A stretch of DNA of 64,000 nt from an uncultured Alphaproteobacteria bacterium (GTDB lineage: Bacteria; Pseudomonadota; Alphaproteobacteria; RF32; CAG-239), in NCBI GenBank assembly GCA_949493535.1, contig CASZWJ010000002.1:55165-119164 (forward strand). The letters run 5' to 3'. The stretch's first letter is position 1. Each line of letters starts with the position of its first letter. Position numbers and translations under genes: made by a program. Of this stretch, positions 8,796-17,509 are shown one piece after another. The notes under the pieces were generated by a model. That model did not search any database, was not told where the DNA came from, and saw only the letters and a program-made list of their open reading frames with translations.

Positions 8796-9516
8796 TTTTG
8801 CCGCTGATATAGTTTATTGCGCCGTAGAGGGTGTTGAGTTCTTGCTCTGTCATTTGGTTGCGGGTGAAAATATTGCGCAGGTTTATGACCATTTTCTCAC
8901 GTTTTTCGCCGATTTTGTAATTGCCGCATTCGGCAAGCATTTCTTCAAGATGTTCGAGGAATTTGATTATTTTTTCTTTTGAAGCCAATTCCGTTCCGTT
9001 CATTTCCAAACGGGTTACAGGCTTTTCGATTTGGGTTTTGTAAAATTCGTACCCGACAAGCAGGACTGCCTGAGACAGATTGAGCGAGGAATGGCGGGGA
9101 TTAAGCGGAATGTTGATAATAGCATTGGCTAAGCAAACGTCTTCATTGCGCAATCCGGTTCTTTCGCAGCCGAACATAATGCCGCATTTCGTTCCCTGCC
9201 GCAAAAAGATATTGATTTCTGCCGCAGCAGAATCCGCGTTATAAACTGCTTTTATCTGGTCGCGGTGTCTTGCCGTTGAGGCGTATACCTGCTGCAAGTC
9301 TGCAATCGCTTCCGACGTGGTTTTAAAAACTTTGGCATTATATAAAATTTCTTCCGCGTTGGAAGATGCTGATATTGCTTTGGGGGAGAGGTGGTCTTCC
9401 CGCGGGGCTACAAGCCGCAACTCATACAGCCCGCAATTCATCATTGCTCGGGCAGACATACCAATATTTTCCGCCAGTTGCGGATTAACCAAAATAACGA
9501 CGGGTTGCTCTTGCAT
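8791..9516 (-). CDS. trmJ: TrmJ-type tRNA 2'-O-methyltransferase (SPOUT)
   Basis: A 241-aa SpoU/SPOUT methyltransferase that likely methylates the 2'-OH of position 32 in tRNAs, using S-adenosylmethionine. The trefoil-knot signature is visible as VILVNPQLAENIGMSARAM at the start, GIMFGCERTGL in the middle and IPLNPRHSSLNLSQAVLLVGYE at the SAM-binding knot. The C-terminal helical extension (about residues 175-241) is typical of TrmJ rather than TrmL. It is the last gene of a minus-strand run with two secreted hypothetical proteins, 12 bases behind the previous stop. Target position is inferred from family membership. Confidence 0.88.
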   Translation of the reverse strand: MQEQPVVILVNPQLAENIGMSARAMMNCGLYELRLVAPREDHLSPKAISASSNAEEILYNAKVFKTTSEAIADLQQVYASTARHRDQIKAVYNADSAAAEINIFLRQGTKCGIMFGCERTGLRNEDVCLANAIINIPLNPRHSSLNLSQAVLLVGYEFYKTQIEKPVTRLEMNGTELASKEKIIKFLEHLEEMLAECGNYKIGEKREKMVINLRNIFTRNQMTEQELNTLYGAINYISGKK

Positions 9517-9528
9517 GTATTCTTTCTC

Positions 9529-9930
9529 TTATTGTAAAACCTGGCTGGCGCGTGATTTGTATTTTATTTTCGGATTAATTTCGGCCGTCGGCGTATTGAC
9601 AATCTTTTCTTCCAAGCCGACTTCTTTCTGCATGAATTTGCTGACGGCGTTTCTGTCTTTAACATTAATGTTTTCAATTTTTGCTTCGGGATCAATCATT
9701 TTATTCAAATCGTTGCTGTTGCGGATATATTCCCGTAATTCGGCATCGTTACGGTATCTGATTTGATTATTGATATCTTTGATTGTTTCTTTTTTCTGGG
9801 CAATCTTTTTGCGTTGCGTGAGAATTTCGGTTGAAACCTGCTCTTCGGGCACCAAGGGTTGTTCTGCGGCGTACGCATTAAAAGAAAGGACAATGGCAAG
9901 AGCGGATGCTCCCAAAAGTTTTTTCAACAT
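9529..9930 (-). CDS. Secreted hypothetical protein with coiled-coil tendency
   Basis: A 133-aa protein. The start at 9930 gives a signal peptide (MLKKLLGASALAIVLSFNAY, cleaved near AYAA) and is preceded by GGGAG; a longer in-frame start lacks this. The mature part is charged and probably helical (EILTQRKKIAQKKETIKD, then INNQIRYRNDAELREYIRNS), suggesting a periplasmic coiled coil. I do not recognise the family. It sits between another exported protein and trmJ on the same strand with very short gaps, so co-transcription is likely. Confidence 0.78.
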   Translation of the reverse strand: MLKKLLGASALAIVLSFNAYAAEQPLVPEEQVSTEILTQRKKIAQKKETIKDINNQIRYRNDAELREYIRNSNDLNKMIDPEAKIENINVKDRNAVSKFMQKEVGLEEKIVNTPTAEINPKIKYKSRASQVLQ

Positions 9931-9946
9931 ATTTTTTCTCCCGAAA

Positions 9947-10546
9947 CTAATCTGTCGATAAAATATCAATTGAATTGAACAAAAGATTTTCAATGTCGAG
10001 GCCTGTTCCTCTTTCAAAGCCTTCCATCATACCGTTGGCAATGCCGCCGAGCGGATCGTCTTTGACATCTGCCTGCAGCAAATTATCATAAGCCTGACGT
10101 AATTTTTTTGCATAGTTTTTAGGCATGTTTTTGATGCCTTCGTCATAGCTTTCAGGAATTTTGTAGCCCATTTTTCTTAAATGCTGCAGAGCGATATTCA
10201 TATTGTGGCGGTTAACTTCGGGGGCAATCATTTCCTGGCCTTTTGCATCGGTATAAGTCGTGCCTTCGCCGATATAGTTGAGTTTGCCGTGTTGTCCGGA
10301 GCCGCGCCATGTCTTAACGCCACTTTTGTCTCTGGCCCTGGCCCAAGGGTCAACGGGAAGAATCTCGCCGCCGCTTGATGTGTTGTTATATACAGGAGCC
10401 TGAGTCGGGTCAGTATCGGCGACATTATCGCCGAAGTAGCCGTCATTAGGATGAGGCGCCCACGGGTTGCTCGGCAGTTGTGCAGAAGCGCTGCCGGCCA
10501 TTAAAATTATTCCCAGAAAGGCAAAAATTCCGATTGCATGTTTCAT
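9947..10546 (-). CDS. Secreted hypothetical protein
   Basis: A 199-aa protein with a clear signal peptide (MKHAIGIFAFLGIILMAGSA, cleavage after ASA). The mature N-terminus is rich in Pro, Asn and Gly with two similar tracts (SNPWAPHPNDGYFG and LPVDPWARARDK). The C-terminal half is helical (NRHNMNIALQHLRKMGY... GTGLDIENLLFN). No known domain is recognised. It opens the three-gene run with the 9529-9930 protein and trmJ; the gap to the next gene is 16 bases. The pair of exported proteins may act together in the periplasm, which is inference from context. Confidence 0.78.
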   Translation of the reverse strand: MKHAIGIFAFLGIILMAGSASAQLPSNPWAPHPNDGYFGDNVADTDPTQAPVYNNTSSGGEILPVDPWARARDKSGVKTWRGSGQHGKLNYIGEGTTYTDAKGQEMIAPEVNRHNMNIALQHLRKMGYKIPESYDEGIKNMPKNYAKKLRQAYDNLLQADVKDDPLGGIANGMMEGFERGTGLDIENLLFNSIDILSTD

Positions 10547-10631
10547 AAATTTTCTCCTGCTGACCCCGTAAGTCTATTCTATAATATATTTGTAGGGAAT
10601 AATAGTTACAATTTCATTAAATATTTGTTTT

Positions 10632-11720
10632 TTATTTGCGGATAAAGCCGCCACCCAAAACTCTTGTTCCTTGGTAAAAACAGCAGCCTTGTCCCGGAGC
10701 GGCGCCATAAAAATCATTCAGCAGCGTTACTTCCGCTTCATCGTTTTCCAGGAAGCGGATGTGGGCGGGTATTTCGCTTTGGCGGGAACGCAGCTTTACG
10801 TTGATTTCAAATTCATGAGGGATGTTTTCTCCCAGCCAGTTGATTTGGTCGATGATGACTGTTTTGGCTTTGAGTTCGTCAATGCCGCCGACAATCAGGC
10901 GGTTGTGTTCGGTATCCAGCTTTAAGACATAAAGAATGCCGATGTTTCCGCCAATGCCGAGACCTCGACGCTGGCCGACGGTATAATGTATTAAACCTTT
11001 GTGACAGCCGATGATTTTTCCGTCTGTTGTGACAATATCTCCGGGAGAATCTTGAAAATCAGAGTGCATTTTTTTTATTAATTCAGCGTATTTTCCTTCA
11101 GCAACAAAGCAGATGTCCTGGCTGTCGGCTTTTTGATATATTTCAAGTCCTGCTTCTTTAACGATTTGTCTGGTTTCATCCTTACTGAAGTCTGCCAAGG
11201 GGCAGCGCAACATTTGGAGGTTGCGTTTTTCTACGTCAAACAAAAAATAGCTTTGGTCTTTTTTCAAGTTATTGCTGCGATGAAGTTCAACGCCGTTTTC
11301 GGTTGTTTCCGTGCGGGCATAATGGCCGGTAACCAAAATATCTGCACCGAGTTCTCGAGCTTTGTCTGCCAGCATTCCCAGCTTAATATGCCGGTTACAC
11401 ATGATGCAAGGTGAGGGGGTGAGCCCTTGCAGATAAGAGGACGTAAAATAATTAACGACATTATCTGCAAATTCATTTTTCAGATTAATGAACCGATGTT
11501 CGATACCGATTTGCGCAGCGACGGTTGCGGCATCCTGAATGGAAGATTTTCCTTCGGGGCAATACGGGGTTTGCAATAAATCCATTGTCAAGCCGAAGAC
11601 GTTATAACCTTGTTGTTTTAGTAAAACGGCTGCTGCCGAAGAATCTACGCCGCCGGACATGGCAACGCAGACGGTTGTTTGTGCGGGGGATTTTTCCAAT
11701 CCTAAAGAGTTTTTAGTCAT
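10632..11720 (-). CDS. mnmA: tRNA-specific 2-thiouridylase
   Basis: Forms 2-thiouridine at the wobble position of tRNA Glu, Gln and Lys, using ATP and relayed sulfur. The 362-aa protein has the PP-loop AMSGGVDSS near residue 20. The first catalytic cysteine lies in PSPCIMCN and the second in QDICFV, the pair needed for sulfur transfer. The tRNA-recognition segment [14 protein letters not shown] is complete. The start overlaps the cysE stop by eight bases, so the two are probably translated from one message. Pairing with cysE links the gene to cysteine supply, the ultimate sulfur donor. Confidence 0.96.
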   Translation of the reverse strand: MTKNSLGLEKSPAQTTVCVAMSGGVDSSAAAVLLKQQGYNVFGLTMDLLQTPYCPEGKSSIQDAATVAAQIGIEHRFINLKNEFADNVVNYFTSSYLQGLTPSPCIMCNRHIKLGMLADKARELGADILVTGHYARTETTENGVELHRSNNLKKDQSYFLFDVEKRNLQMLRCPLADFSKDETRQIVKEAGLEIYQKADSQDICFVAEGKYAELIKKMHSDFQDSPGDIVTTDGKIIGCHKGLIHYTVGQRRGLGIGGNIGILYVLKLDTEHNRLIVGGIDELKAKTVIIDQINWLGENIPHEFEINVKLRSRQSEIPAHIRFLENDEAEVTLLNDFYGAAPGQGCCFYQGTRVLGGGFIRK

Positions 11721-12399
11721 TTTTCTTTCCGTTTTTGACAGCCTTTAATTGCTTTTTCAAATCATCAAGTTCACGGGTGAGGCAGTCAATTTTTTGTTCA
11801 ATCGGGTCTTTTATTTCGGGGTTAAGCCCGTAAGCTTCAAAACATTGTTGTTTTTTGCCGCCTTTTTCGGCTTTGTGAGCAGGAACGCCGACAACGGTGC
11901 TGTCTGCTTCCACATCTTTAATGACAACGGCGTTGGAGCCTATTTTTACATTGTCTCCGATTTTAATCGGGCCGAGTACTTGCGCGCCGGAACCGATAAT
12001 TACGTTATTTCCGATTGTCGGGTGGCGTTTTGACATAACTTTGCCTTTGGCCGTAAAAACAGTTGTGCCTCCCAAGGTGACGTCGTGGTATAATGTTACG
12101 TTATTGCCGATTTCGGCTGTTTCTCCGATAACAACGCCCATGCCGTGATCAATAAAAAATCCTTTTCCGATTCGGGCACCCGGATGAATTTCTATTCCGG
12201 TTAAAAAACGGGCAAACTGTGATAAAATGCGGGCTGTTAATTTAAATTCCTTTTTCCAAAGGTAATGATTCAGACGGTAGAAAAGGATTGCATGCAGTCC
12301 GGATGAGCATAAAACGGCTTCCGTGCGCCCTGACGTTGCCGGGTCTCGTGCAATGACGGCATCAATGTCTTTAAGAATAAGCTTGAATTTTTCATTCAT
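11713..12399 (-). CDS. cysE: Serine O-acetyltransferase
   Basis: Acetylates serine with acetyl-CoA, the first step to cysteine. The left-handed beta-helix hexapeptide region ([19 protein letters not shown] through [10 protein letters not shown]) contains the catalytic histidine in the [16 protein letters not shown] segment and the CoA-site [11 protein letters not shown] stretch. The C-terminal 60 residues are a charged probable coiled coil rather than the usual short regulatory tail. ATG 12399 is preferred because an AAGGA site lies about 11 bases before it; the ATG at 12411 has that site touching the codon. It overlaps mnmA downstream. Confidence 0.92.
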   Translation of the reverse strand: MNEKFKLILKDIDAVIARDPATSGRTEAVLCSSGLHAILFYRLNHYLWKKEFKLTARILSQFARFLTGIEIHPGARIGKGFFIDHGMGVVIGETAEIGNNVTLYHDVTLGGTTVFTAKGKVMSKRHPTIGNNVIIGSGAQVLGPIKIGDNVKIGSNAVVIKDVEADSTVVGVPAHKAEKGGKKQQCFEAYGLNPEIKDPIEQKIDCLTRELDDLKKQLKAVKNGKKND

Positions 12400-12493
12400 T
12401 TTGTGGTACATTCCTTGAAATATTAAGAATTTATATAGTTTTTTTATTATATAATCACATGGTTACTAAATTTAAGTTAAGAAGAGAATTTAT

Positions 12494-13258
12494 ATGACTG
12501 AAGTATTGTTTAACGGGCATGCCGGCCGTCTTGAAGGCCGTTATCACCAAAGTGACAAACCCGGAGCTCCGATTGCTTTGATATTACATCCGCATCCGCA
12601 ATACGGCGGTACGATGAATAATAAGGTTGTTTACAGCCTGTTCAGCTGCTTTCAAAATCTGGGCTTTTCTGTTTTGCGTTTTAACTTCAGAAGCGTCGGC
12701 CGTTCTCAAGGCGAATTTGAAGACGGGCCGGGCGAATTGTCTGATGCAACGGTTGCTTTGGATTGGCTGCAGTCTGTGAATCCTGAAGCCCGCCAATGCT
12801 GGATTGCCGGCTATTCTTTCGGCGCATGGATCGGGTTGCAGTTGCTGATGCGCCGTCCGGATATTAATAATTTTATTGCCGTTTCGCCTCCTGCCAATGA
12901 AAAAGATTTTTCATTTCTGGCCCCTTGTCCGACTTCCGGACTGATTGTTCAGGGCGGGGCTGATGAAATCGTTAATCCGCCGAGCGTTGCCACTTTGGCA
13001 AAACGTTTGAATACGCAGCGCAATGTTCAGGTCGATTTTGCTTTGATTGAAGATGCTGACCATATGTATAATAACCATTTGGTTGATTTATATAAAATTG
13101 CCGGCAATTATGTGATTGAAGCGGTTAAGAAAAAAGCGCCGCAGAAAAAGCGCCGCGGCCGCCGTAAAAAAATCGAAATGCAGGAAGAAGAGCCTTTAAT
13201 GCTCACCGATGATACCAATGATGATATGGATAATGATTTCGGAGAGGATGAAGATTAA
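12494..13258 (+). CDS. Alpha/beta hydrolase with charged C-terminal tail
   Basis: A 254-aa cytoplasmic hydrolase. The nucleophile elbow GYSFGAW gives the catalytic Ser, preceded by the HPHPQYGGTMNN oxyanion region. A later GGADEIV holds the acid residue and DADHMYNNH the histidine, the order of the COG2945-type esterase group. The final 45 residues are unusual: a Lys/Arg cluster (KKKAPQKKRRGRRKK) followed by a strongly acidic end (TDDTNDDMDNDFGEDED). This tail is probably disordered and might bind nucleic acid or a partner. The substrate is unknown. It has its own terminator and is divergent from cysE. Confidence 0.82.
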   Translation: MTEVLFNGHAGRLEGRYHQSDKPGAPIALILHPHPQYGGTMNNKVVYSLFSCFQNLGFSVLRFNFRSVGRSQGEFEDGPGELSDATVALDWLQSVNPEARQCWIAGYSFGAWIGLQLLMRRPDINNFIAVSPPANEKDFSFLAPCPTSGLIVQGGADEIVNPPSVATLAKRLNTQRNVQVDFALIEDADHMYNNHLVDLYKIAGNYVIEAVKKKAPQKKRRGRRKKIEMQEEEPLMLTDDTNDDMDNDFGEDED

Positions 13259-13264
13259 TTTTAG

Positions 13265-13293
13265 AAAAGCCCTGAATTTGTCGGGGCTTTTTA
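13265..13293 (+). terminator. Rho-independent terminator of the hydrolase gene
   Basis: AAAAGCCC pairs with GGGGCTTTTT across a ten-base loop, immediately past the stop codon. Confidence 0.8.
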
Positions 13294-13374
13294 TTTTGAC
13301 AAAATGATAATGGGGCGTTAATATGTGCTTAATTTAATTCTTAGTATATTCATTATTAAAATCTTATTTGGCTT

Positions 13375-14190
13375 ATGGATAAAGAAAAAATCTTAACATG
13401 GATAACCAAAACCGAAAGTTATCGTATCCGCGATTATGAGAATAAAAACGGCATGCAGCGCCTTGCTCTTGTTTCGTTGGAAAAACCCGATGAGTTTTGT
13501 AATCGGACATACCGTTCGGATTATCCGGATTTCTCTCATTGCCTGACGAAGAATCCTTGGTGGAAACGTTTTCTTTTTCGGGAAAAATATGCAGGAATAT
13601 ATAAGAAGACGATAACGATTGATCCTCGCAGACTTGTTGTTCGAGAGGCTGTGGATGATAAAGTCTTCTGGCAGGCTGATACTGAAAAAAATCAGGTCTT
13701 GGCTCAAATCATTGCGGGAAATGTCAAGAGGCTTGCTGTTTTTCGTCAAGAGTTGAAAGCATATTTTGCAGATTTGGCTTTACATACGGAAAATAACATG
13801 TTCCCGTTTCAGTGTTTTTTCTATGAGGAGCTTTGTCAAAAACATCCTGAAAAGACGGTTGGCTTGGAGTATATCCGCCTTCTTTTTTGCAAATGCAATC
13901 AGGAAAAGCGTAAGCAGACGGGGCTTTCGGCGAAATTAATGAATCCTCTGGAATATTTGGATGAAGCGTTATATAGGAGCTTTCCTTATAACAGCATTAT
14001 TTTCGGATATGTTCAAAGTGTTTATGCAAACTTTTATAAATCGTTCTATGGCGATGTAGAGTTTCTCTGTGACATTTTTGACTGTTCGGAATCGTTGGTT
14101 TTACACATGGACGGCCATGTTGATGACTGCCGGATGTATCTGCGTTTTCCAAAGATGTTGGATTTGCTGGTTGAGTATTTGGAATGCTGA
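13375..14190 (+). CDS. Hypothetical protein, unrecognised family
   Basis: A 271-aa soluble protein with no signal peptide and no long hydrophobic segment. It is rich in aromatic residues and cysteine (for example CFFYEELC, LLFCKCNQEK, DIFDCSES and the C-terminal YLEC). I see no catalytic motif that I can name. A short N-terminal beta-rich part (residues 15-100) is followed by a mainly helical part. The gene stands alone, with its own upstream gap, and ends at a shared convergent terminator. Codon use looks like its neighbours. Confidence 0.72.
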   Translation: MDKEKILTWITKTESYRIRDYENKNGMQRLALVSLEKPDEFCNRTYRSDYPDFSHCLTKNPWWKRFLFREKYAGIYKKTITIDPRRLVVREAVDDKVFWQADTEKNQVLAQIIAGNVKRLAVFRQELKAYFADLALHTENNMFPFQCFFYEELCQKHPEKTVGLEYIRLLFCKCNQEKRKQTGLSAKLMNPLEYLDEALYRSFPYNSIIFGYVQSVYANFYKSFYGDVEFLCDIFDCSESLVLHMDGHVDDCRMYLRFPKMLDLLVEYLEC

Positions 14191-14208
14191 AAGTTTCTTT
14201 ATGCAGAC

Positions 14209-14239
14209 AAAAAGCCTGAGCTTATGCTTCAGGCTTTTT
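14209..14239. terminator. Bidirectional terminator between convergent genes
   Basis: AAAAAGCCTGA pairs with TCAGGCTTTTT around a ten-base loop. It lies between the plus-strand hypothetical gene and the end of the minus-strand RHH gene, so it can serve both. Confidence 0.85.
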
Positions 14240-14440
14240 GTTTTTTATGTGGTTTAGAATGTAAATGCGGATTGTACTTGATAAGTTTTCTTGTTCGCGC
14301 GTTGAATCAATTTCCGTAACTAATTGATTGATACTTATATTTTTATCTTTGGCAATTTTTTGAAATTCTATCCAAAATTCGTTTTCCAGAGAAATGCTTG
14401 TTTGATGCCGGTTGGCAATGATGACGGAAATTTTTTTCAT
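14222..14440 (-). CDS. Ribbon-helix-helix domain protein
   Basis: A 72-aa basic protein. VIIANRHQTSISLENEFWIE followed by FQKIAKDKNISINQLVTEID has the strand-helix-helix pattern of the ribbon-helix-helix family common in alphaproteobacteria (RHH_4-like). It is probably a small DNA-binding protein. Its start abuts the sspB stop with no gap, so the two genes are co-transcribed. Conservation of this pairing in alphaproteobacteria is my recollection, not tested here. The target site is unknown. Confidence 0.78.
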   Translation of the reverse strand: MKKISVIIANRHQTSISLENEFWIEFQKIAKDKNISINQLVTEIDSTREQENLSSTIRIYILNHIKNKKPEA

Positions 14441-14926
14441 TTAATTTTTTTTGCGGAAAGCATCAATAGAAATAACGGTTGCCGAACCTGAGACTTTTTT
14501 AGCTTCGTTTTCTTCATCAAATACAGCAGGCGTATCGAGTTCTTTATTTAAGCTGTCTTCATTCAGATTGAAGCTTAAACCGAATTTGGCGTGAGGATCG
14601 GCGAAATAGGTAATTGCGTCAAACGGAATAACTAAGGTTTGCAAGACTCCGCCGAAACTTAAATCGACAGAGAAGAAAGAACTCTCAACCAAAAGGTTGG
14701 AAAACTGGTGCTGCAAAACAATAGTCATTTCCTCAGGATATTGATTTTTTAGCTGAGGAGAAACTTTTGATGAAGGGTGATTGGTTTTGAATGTGATGTA
14801 AAAGTGATGTTCGCCGGGCAAACCTTGCTTTTCAGCTATTTTTAATGCTTCAACGACAACGTTTTTCAACGATTTTTCAATCAGTTTGTCATAATTGATT
14901 TCGCTAATAAATTCCTGCATCATCAT
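14441..14926 (-). CDS. sspB: SspB adaptor for ClpXP
   Basis: A 161-aa alphaproteobacterial-type SspB. The core (YDKLIEKSLKNVVVEALKIA ... HHFYITFKTNHP ... PEEMTIVLQHQFSNLLV) forms the tag-binding domain, with VPFDAITYFADP-like residues IPFDAITYFADPHAKFGLSF at the end of the fold. A flexible acidic linker leads to the C-terminal ClpX-docking tail (ATVISIDAFRKK). It binds ssrA-tagged proteins and delivers them to ClpXP. The tmRNA gene that encodes that tag lies just upstream on the same strand, a direct functional match. Three ATG codons in a row make the exact start uncertain. Confidence 0.93.
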   Translation of the reverse strand: MMMQEFISEINYDKLIEKSLKNVVVEALKIAEKQGLPGEHHFYITFKTNHPSSKVSPQLKNQYPEEMTIVLQHQFSNLLVESSFFSVDLSFGGVLQTLVIPFDAITYFADPHAKFGLSFNLNEDSLNKELDTPAVFDEENEAKKVSGSATVISIDAFRKKN

Positions 14927-14947
14927 TTCCCGAAATAAGTTAAATAA

Positions 14948-15395
14948 ACGGGCCTTTCTGTTGCTGGGCGGCCCAACCCCACTTTTAACTATCCTAAGTT
15001 AAAAGGATTTCGTTTGTTGCGGACTGCAATTAAGCAGCGATTGCAACAGGAGCTACGTTATTATCGTTAGCATTCATTTAAATTTGAACCGATAACGGTG
15101 GTATCTCACCGAGCACAGCATACATATCTTTACTGCTCCCAATCAAGCCTGTTTCACCCCCGTTATGTTTGGCATAGCGTGTTTCATGCTTGTTAATTTT
15201 TATTCTCATGTACTGTTTTTGTACACTTCGAAAAAAATTAACGGCGCAGCAAACACACTCTTCCAAATATACTTTTTATAAGGCAAGTTTTATGCCTGTG
15301 TAGTTTTTTGGTGGAGGTGCCGGGTACTGCCCCCGGGTCTTGAAAGCCTATTTCATACAGCCTCTAGTACCATAGTTGATTGCTCAACTCTTTTA
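14948..15395 (-). ncRNA. ssrA: Two-piece (circularly permuted) tmRNA
   Basis: Ribosome-rescue RNA split as in alphaproteobacteria. Reading the minus strand, the acceptor piece comes first: T-arm-like CCGGGGGCAGTACCCGG, then CACCTCC, A and CCA ending at 15309. After a spacer (about 15162-15308) the coding piece starts at 15161 with GGGGGTG, which pairs with CACCTCC to rebuild the acceptor stem. The tag frame runs 15071 to 15030 and encodes ANDNNVAPVAIAA then a stop. A GGGCC/GGCCC hairpin followed by T-rich sequence near 14950-14975 probably ends the transcript. Outer ends are approximate. The spacer contains a long hairpin listed separately. This explains the otherwise gene-free 14927-15479 gap. 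Confidence 0.93.
15170..15262. repeat. Conserved-tip hairpin element in the tmRNA spacer (copy 3)
   Basis: An imperfect inverted repeat whose apex reads TCATGTACTGTTTTTGTAC then ACT. It is nearly identical to the apex of two other hairpins in this window (39.0 and 41.5 kb). The stem, GTGTTT..TGC..GTTAATTTTT with its complement, is unrelated in sequence to the other stems. It lies wholly in the spacer removed between the two tmRNA pieces. Confidence 0.65.
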
Positions 15396-15432
15396 ATATA
15401 AATAAATGTTTGGAAATTTTCAAGCGATAAAG

Positions 15433-15462
15433 AAAACCCCTTAATAAAAATCAAGGGGTTTT
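15433..15462 (-). terminator. Rho-independent terminator of thyX
   Basis: AAAACCCCTT pairs perfectly with AAGGGGTTTT just past the thyX stop, separating it from the tmRNA gene downstream. Confidence 0.85.
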
Positions 15463-15479
15463 AATTGTTTTGCGGCGTT

Positions 15480-16139
15480 TTATTCTGCGGCAGTATCTAA
15501 AGCATTTTCTTTGCCATAAGGAATATCGTCAAACAAGACCGGCAATTGGGAACGGAATTCGTTTAACAGCATGGTCATGATTTCTCTGACGCTCGGATGT
15601 GTTGCCGGAGCGCAACGCAGCTTGAATATGTGGCGCCATTCGCGCAGGTTGGCTGTCATAAAGACGTCTGCTTTGGTTGAATGGGGCAGGAGCATTCGCA
15701 ACTGATCGACGGCAGCGCCTTTGGCGGCCATGCTCAGGTAATGTTTTTCTATATCGGCCATTGCCTGATACCAAATATTATAAATATCGGAACCTTCTTC
15801 CATGTTGCTTGGTTTCATGAATGTCAGCTCATTGCCGTATTTTCCTTTGGAATAGTTGCAAAAACGGGTGCTTTCAATGGCAAAGCTGGCGTGTCTGTGG
15901 CGGGTTAGGTCTTTATAAGCGCCGACATCCGTTGTGAGTTTGACCGTTACCGAAAAATGCTCTATCATAGCTTCATGGCCGAGGTCAATCAGCTTTTTTA
16001 TCATTTTTTGTGCCGAATCTGCCGTGATTTTGTCTTCGCTTTTGTAGCAATTGCGGGCGCAGCGTTCCAGATGCTTGAGAATATAATCCCCGTCAAGCGG
16101 TGTAATGACCTCAATATTCGGGCTTACAATTTTAACCAT
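15480..16139 (-). CDS. thyX: Flavin-dependent thymidylate synthase
   Basis: Makes dTMP from dUMP with methylene-tetrahydrofolate and FAD/NADPH. The 219-aa protein carries the defining ThyX motif RHRHASFAIESTRF (RHRxxS with downstream SxR) at about residues 80-93. It also has the substrate-binding LPHSTKADVFMTANLREW segment. The ribosome site AAAGGA lies eight bases before the ATG. It is divergent from dut, whose product makes the dUMP that ThyX consumes, so the intergenic region probably serves a linked pair. No thyA is visible in the window. Confidence 0.96.
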   Translation of the reverse strand: MVKIVSPNIEVITPLDGDYILKHLERCARNCYKSEDKITADSAQKMIKKLIDLGHEAMIEHFSVTVKLTTDVGAYKDLTRHRHASFAIESTRFCNYSKGKYGNELTFMKPSNMEEGSDIYNIWYQAMADIEKHYLSMAAKGAAVDQLRMLLPHSTKADVFMTANLREWRHIFKLRCAPATHPSVREIMTMLLNEFRSQLPVLFDDIPYGKENALDTAAE

Positions 16140-16290
16140 TTTCGGATTCCTTTGCGTGTAGTTTTTTATAGGGCAAATGTAGCTTACGGATACTCATTTG
16201 TCGATGTTCAAGCATAAGTTATACATTTAAAAAATTTGGCTCTTGTCAAAATCAGAGGAAATAAATAGCATTGCCACGAAGGAGAAAATT

Positions 16291-16773
16291 ATGGCAATTA
16301 CTTATATTAAAACACCTGTCAAATATGTAAAAATGGAGCATTATGTAGAAAATAAGGCTAATTTGGCTTATTCAACGCCGGAATCAGCTTGTTTTGATAT
16401 TTGTGCGGCAATAAGCGAACCGATAACTGTTAAAGGCGGCGAACGTTTTGCCGTTCCGACCGCAATTAAAACGGCACCGGAAAGCCCTTTGTGGTTCCGG
16501 ATTAATTCCCGCAGCGGTTTGGCATTTAAAAACGGTATGATTGCAATAGGCGGCATTATCGACAGCGATTATCGCGGCGAGTGGAAAGTGATTATGCTCA
16601 ATACTAATAACAATGACGGCAAAAATGATTATATCATTCATCCGGGAGATAAAATTGCCCAGGTTGAACTGCCGTTTCCGTATCGGGCGGAATTCATTGA
16701 GGTCAGCGAGGATGATTTTGACAAATTGGCGACGGATCGCGGCGCGGGGGGATTCGGATCTTCCGGAAGATAA
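16291..16773 (+). CDS. dut: dUTP diphosphatase
   Basis: Hydrolyses dUTP to dUMP and pyrophosphate, preventing uracil incorporation and supplying ThyX. A 160-aa trimeric-type dUTPase with the conserved motifs SACFDICA (I), INSRSGLAFKNGM (III), GGIIDSDYRGEWKVIMLN (with the catalytic Asp) and DRGAGGFGSSGR (V) at the C-terminus. The start at 16291 has a strong AAGGAG site; an upstream in-frame GTG would add 16 unconserved residues. It is divergent from thyX and has its own terminator. Confidence 0.95.
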   Translation: MAITYIKTPVKYVKMEHYVENKANLAYSTPESACFDICAAISEPITVKGGERFAVPTAIKTAPESPLWFRINSRSGLAFKNGMIAIGGIIDSDYRGEWKVIMLNTNNNDGKNDYIIHPGDKIAQVELPFPYRAEFIEVSEDDFDKLATDRGAGGFGSSGR

Positions 16774-16779
16774 TAAAGA

Positions 16780-16818
16780 AAAGGAGTATCTTTGTTAGGA
16801 TACTCCTTTATTTCTTTT
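16780..16818 (+). terminator. Rho-independent terminator of dut
   Basis: AAAGGAGTATC pairs with GATACTCCTTT, an 11-bp stem, followed by a T-rich tail. It may also close the convergent gene at 16839. Confidence 0.85.
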
Positions 16819-16838
16819 AATTATCCTGACAGAGGAGA

Positions 16839-17294
16839 TTATTTTTCCTCATCTTTCGGAGCGTAGAAAACCGTTCCGTCAGGAGCAACGTTTTTGAATA
16901 CAATGACGTCATTGATTGAGAAACTGTCGTTCAGGCGTGAATATTCGTTCGCTTCGACCCGTGCTTGAAGTTCGCCTTTGGATACTTTTTGACCGTCTTC
17001 CAACGTTTCAAAGAAGTTATCAAAGAGGAACTCGGCAATTTTGCCACGGAACATCTCTGCGATGACCAGATGTTTGATACCGTTGCGGTCAGTAGCCGTA
17101 AGGGCATAGCAGTTACAACTGGTTCTGAACGATGATTTGTCCATGTAAACGCGGATGTGAAGGGCTGTTGCTTCTTCAAATTCGCCGCATGGGGTCAATT
17201 TGTTTCCCTTGCAATAAGCGGTTAAGCTGCTCTGGGCAACACTCTGTTTCAGCGCTTGCAGCGTCTCAGGCGTCAGTTCTTTTTTGTAATACAT
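16839..17294 (-). CDS. Hypothetical protein, no Shine-Dalgarno site
   Basis: A 151-aa soluble protein beginning MYYKKELTPETLQALKQSVA. The middle contains a Cys-rich patch (SFRTSCNCYALTATDRNG) and the C-terminal part alternates like beta strands (FSINDVIVFKNVAPDGTVFY). I do not recognise the family. The leader before the ATG is A-rich (AACCCAAAAAACAACTATT) and lacks a purine ribosome site, unlike most genes here. The hypothetical gene upstream shares this trait, so the two may have a common foreign origin or be translated in an unusual way. Confidence 0.68.
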   Translation of the reverse strand: MYYKKELTPETLQALKQSVAQSSLTAYCKGNKLTPCGEFEEATALHIRVYMDKSSFRTSCNCYALTATDRNGIKHLVIAEMFRGKIAEFLFDNFFETLEDGQKVSKGELQARVEANEYSRLNDSFSINDVIVFKNVAPDGTVFYAPKDEEK

Positions 17295-17509
17295 AATAGT
17301 TGTTTTTTGGGTTAAAAAATATGTTATTAAACACGAAAAAAATCAAATTCAAAATAAGAAATAAAATCAATTGTATTTACAATGGCTTTAATGTAGTCTT
17401 CCGCATGCCAAAAAGCAAGGGAAATTTTCTTTTTAAACGGAGATTTTTATTTATTTATATTTTTCAACGGGAAGAGGATTTTACGGGTGTGTGAAACCGT
17501 ATTAAAAAA

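Noticed and set aside
17300..17494. A 64-aa plus-strand open frame in the AT-rich gap
   Set aside because: Lys/Phe/Asn-rich low-complexity product, no ribosome site, and it points into a strong terminator of the opposite gene.
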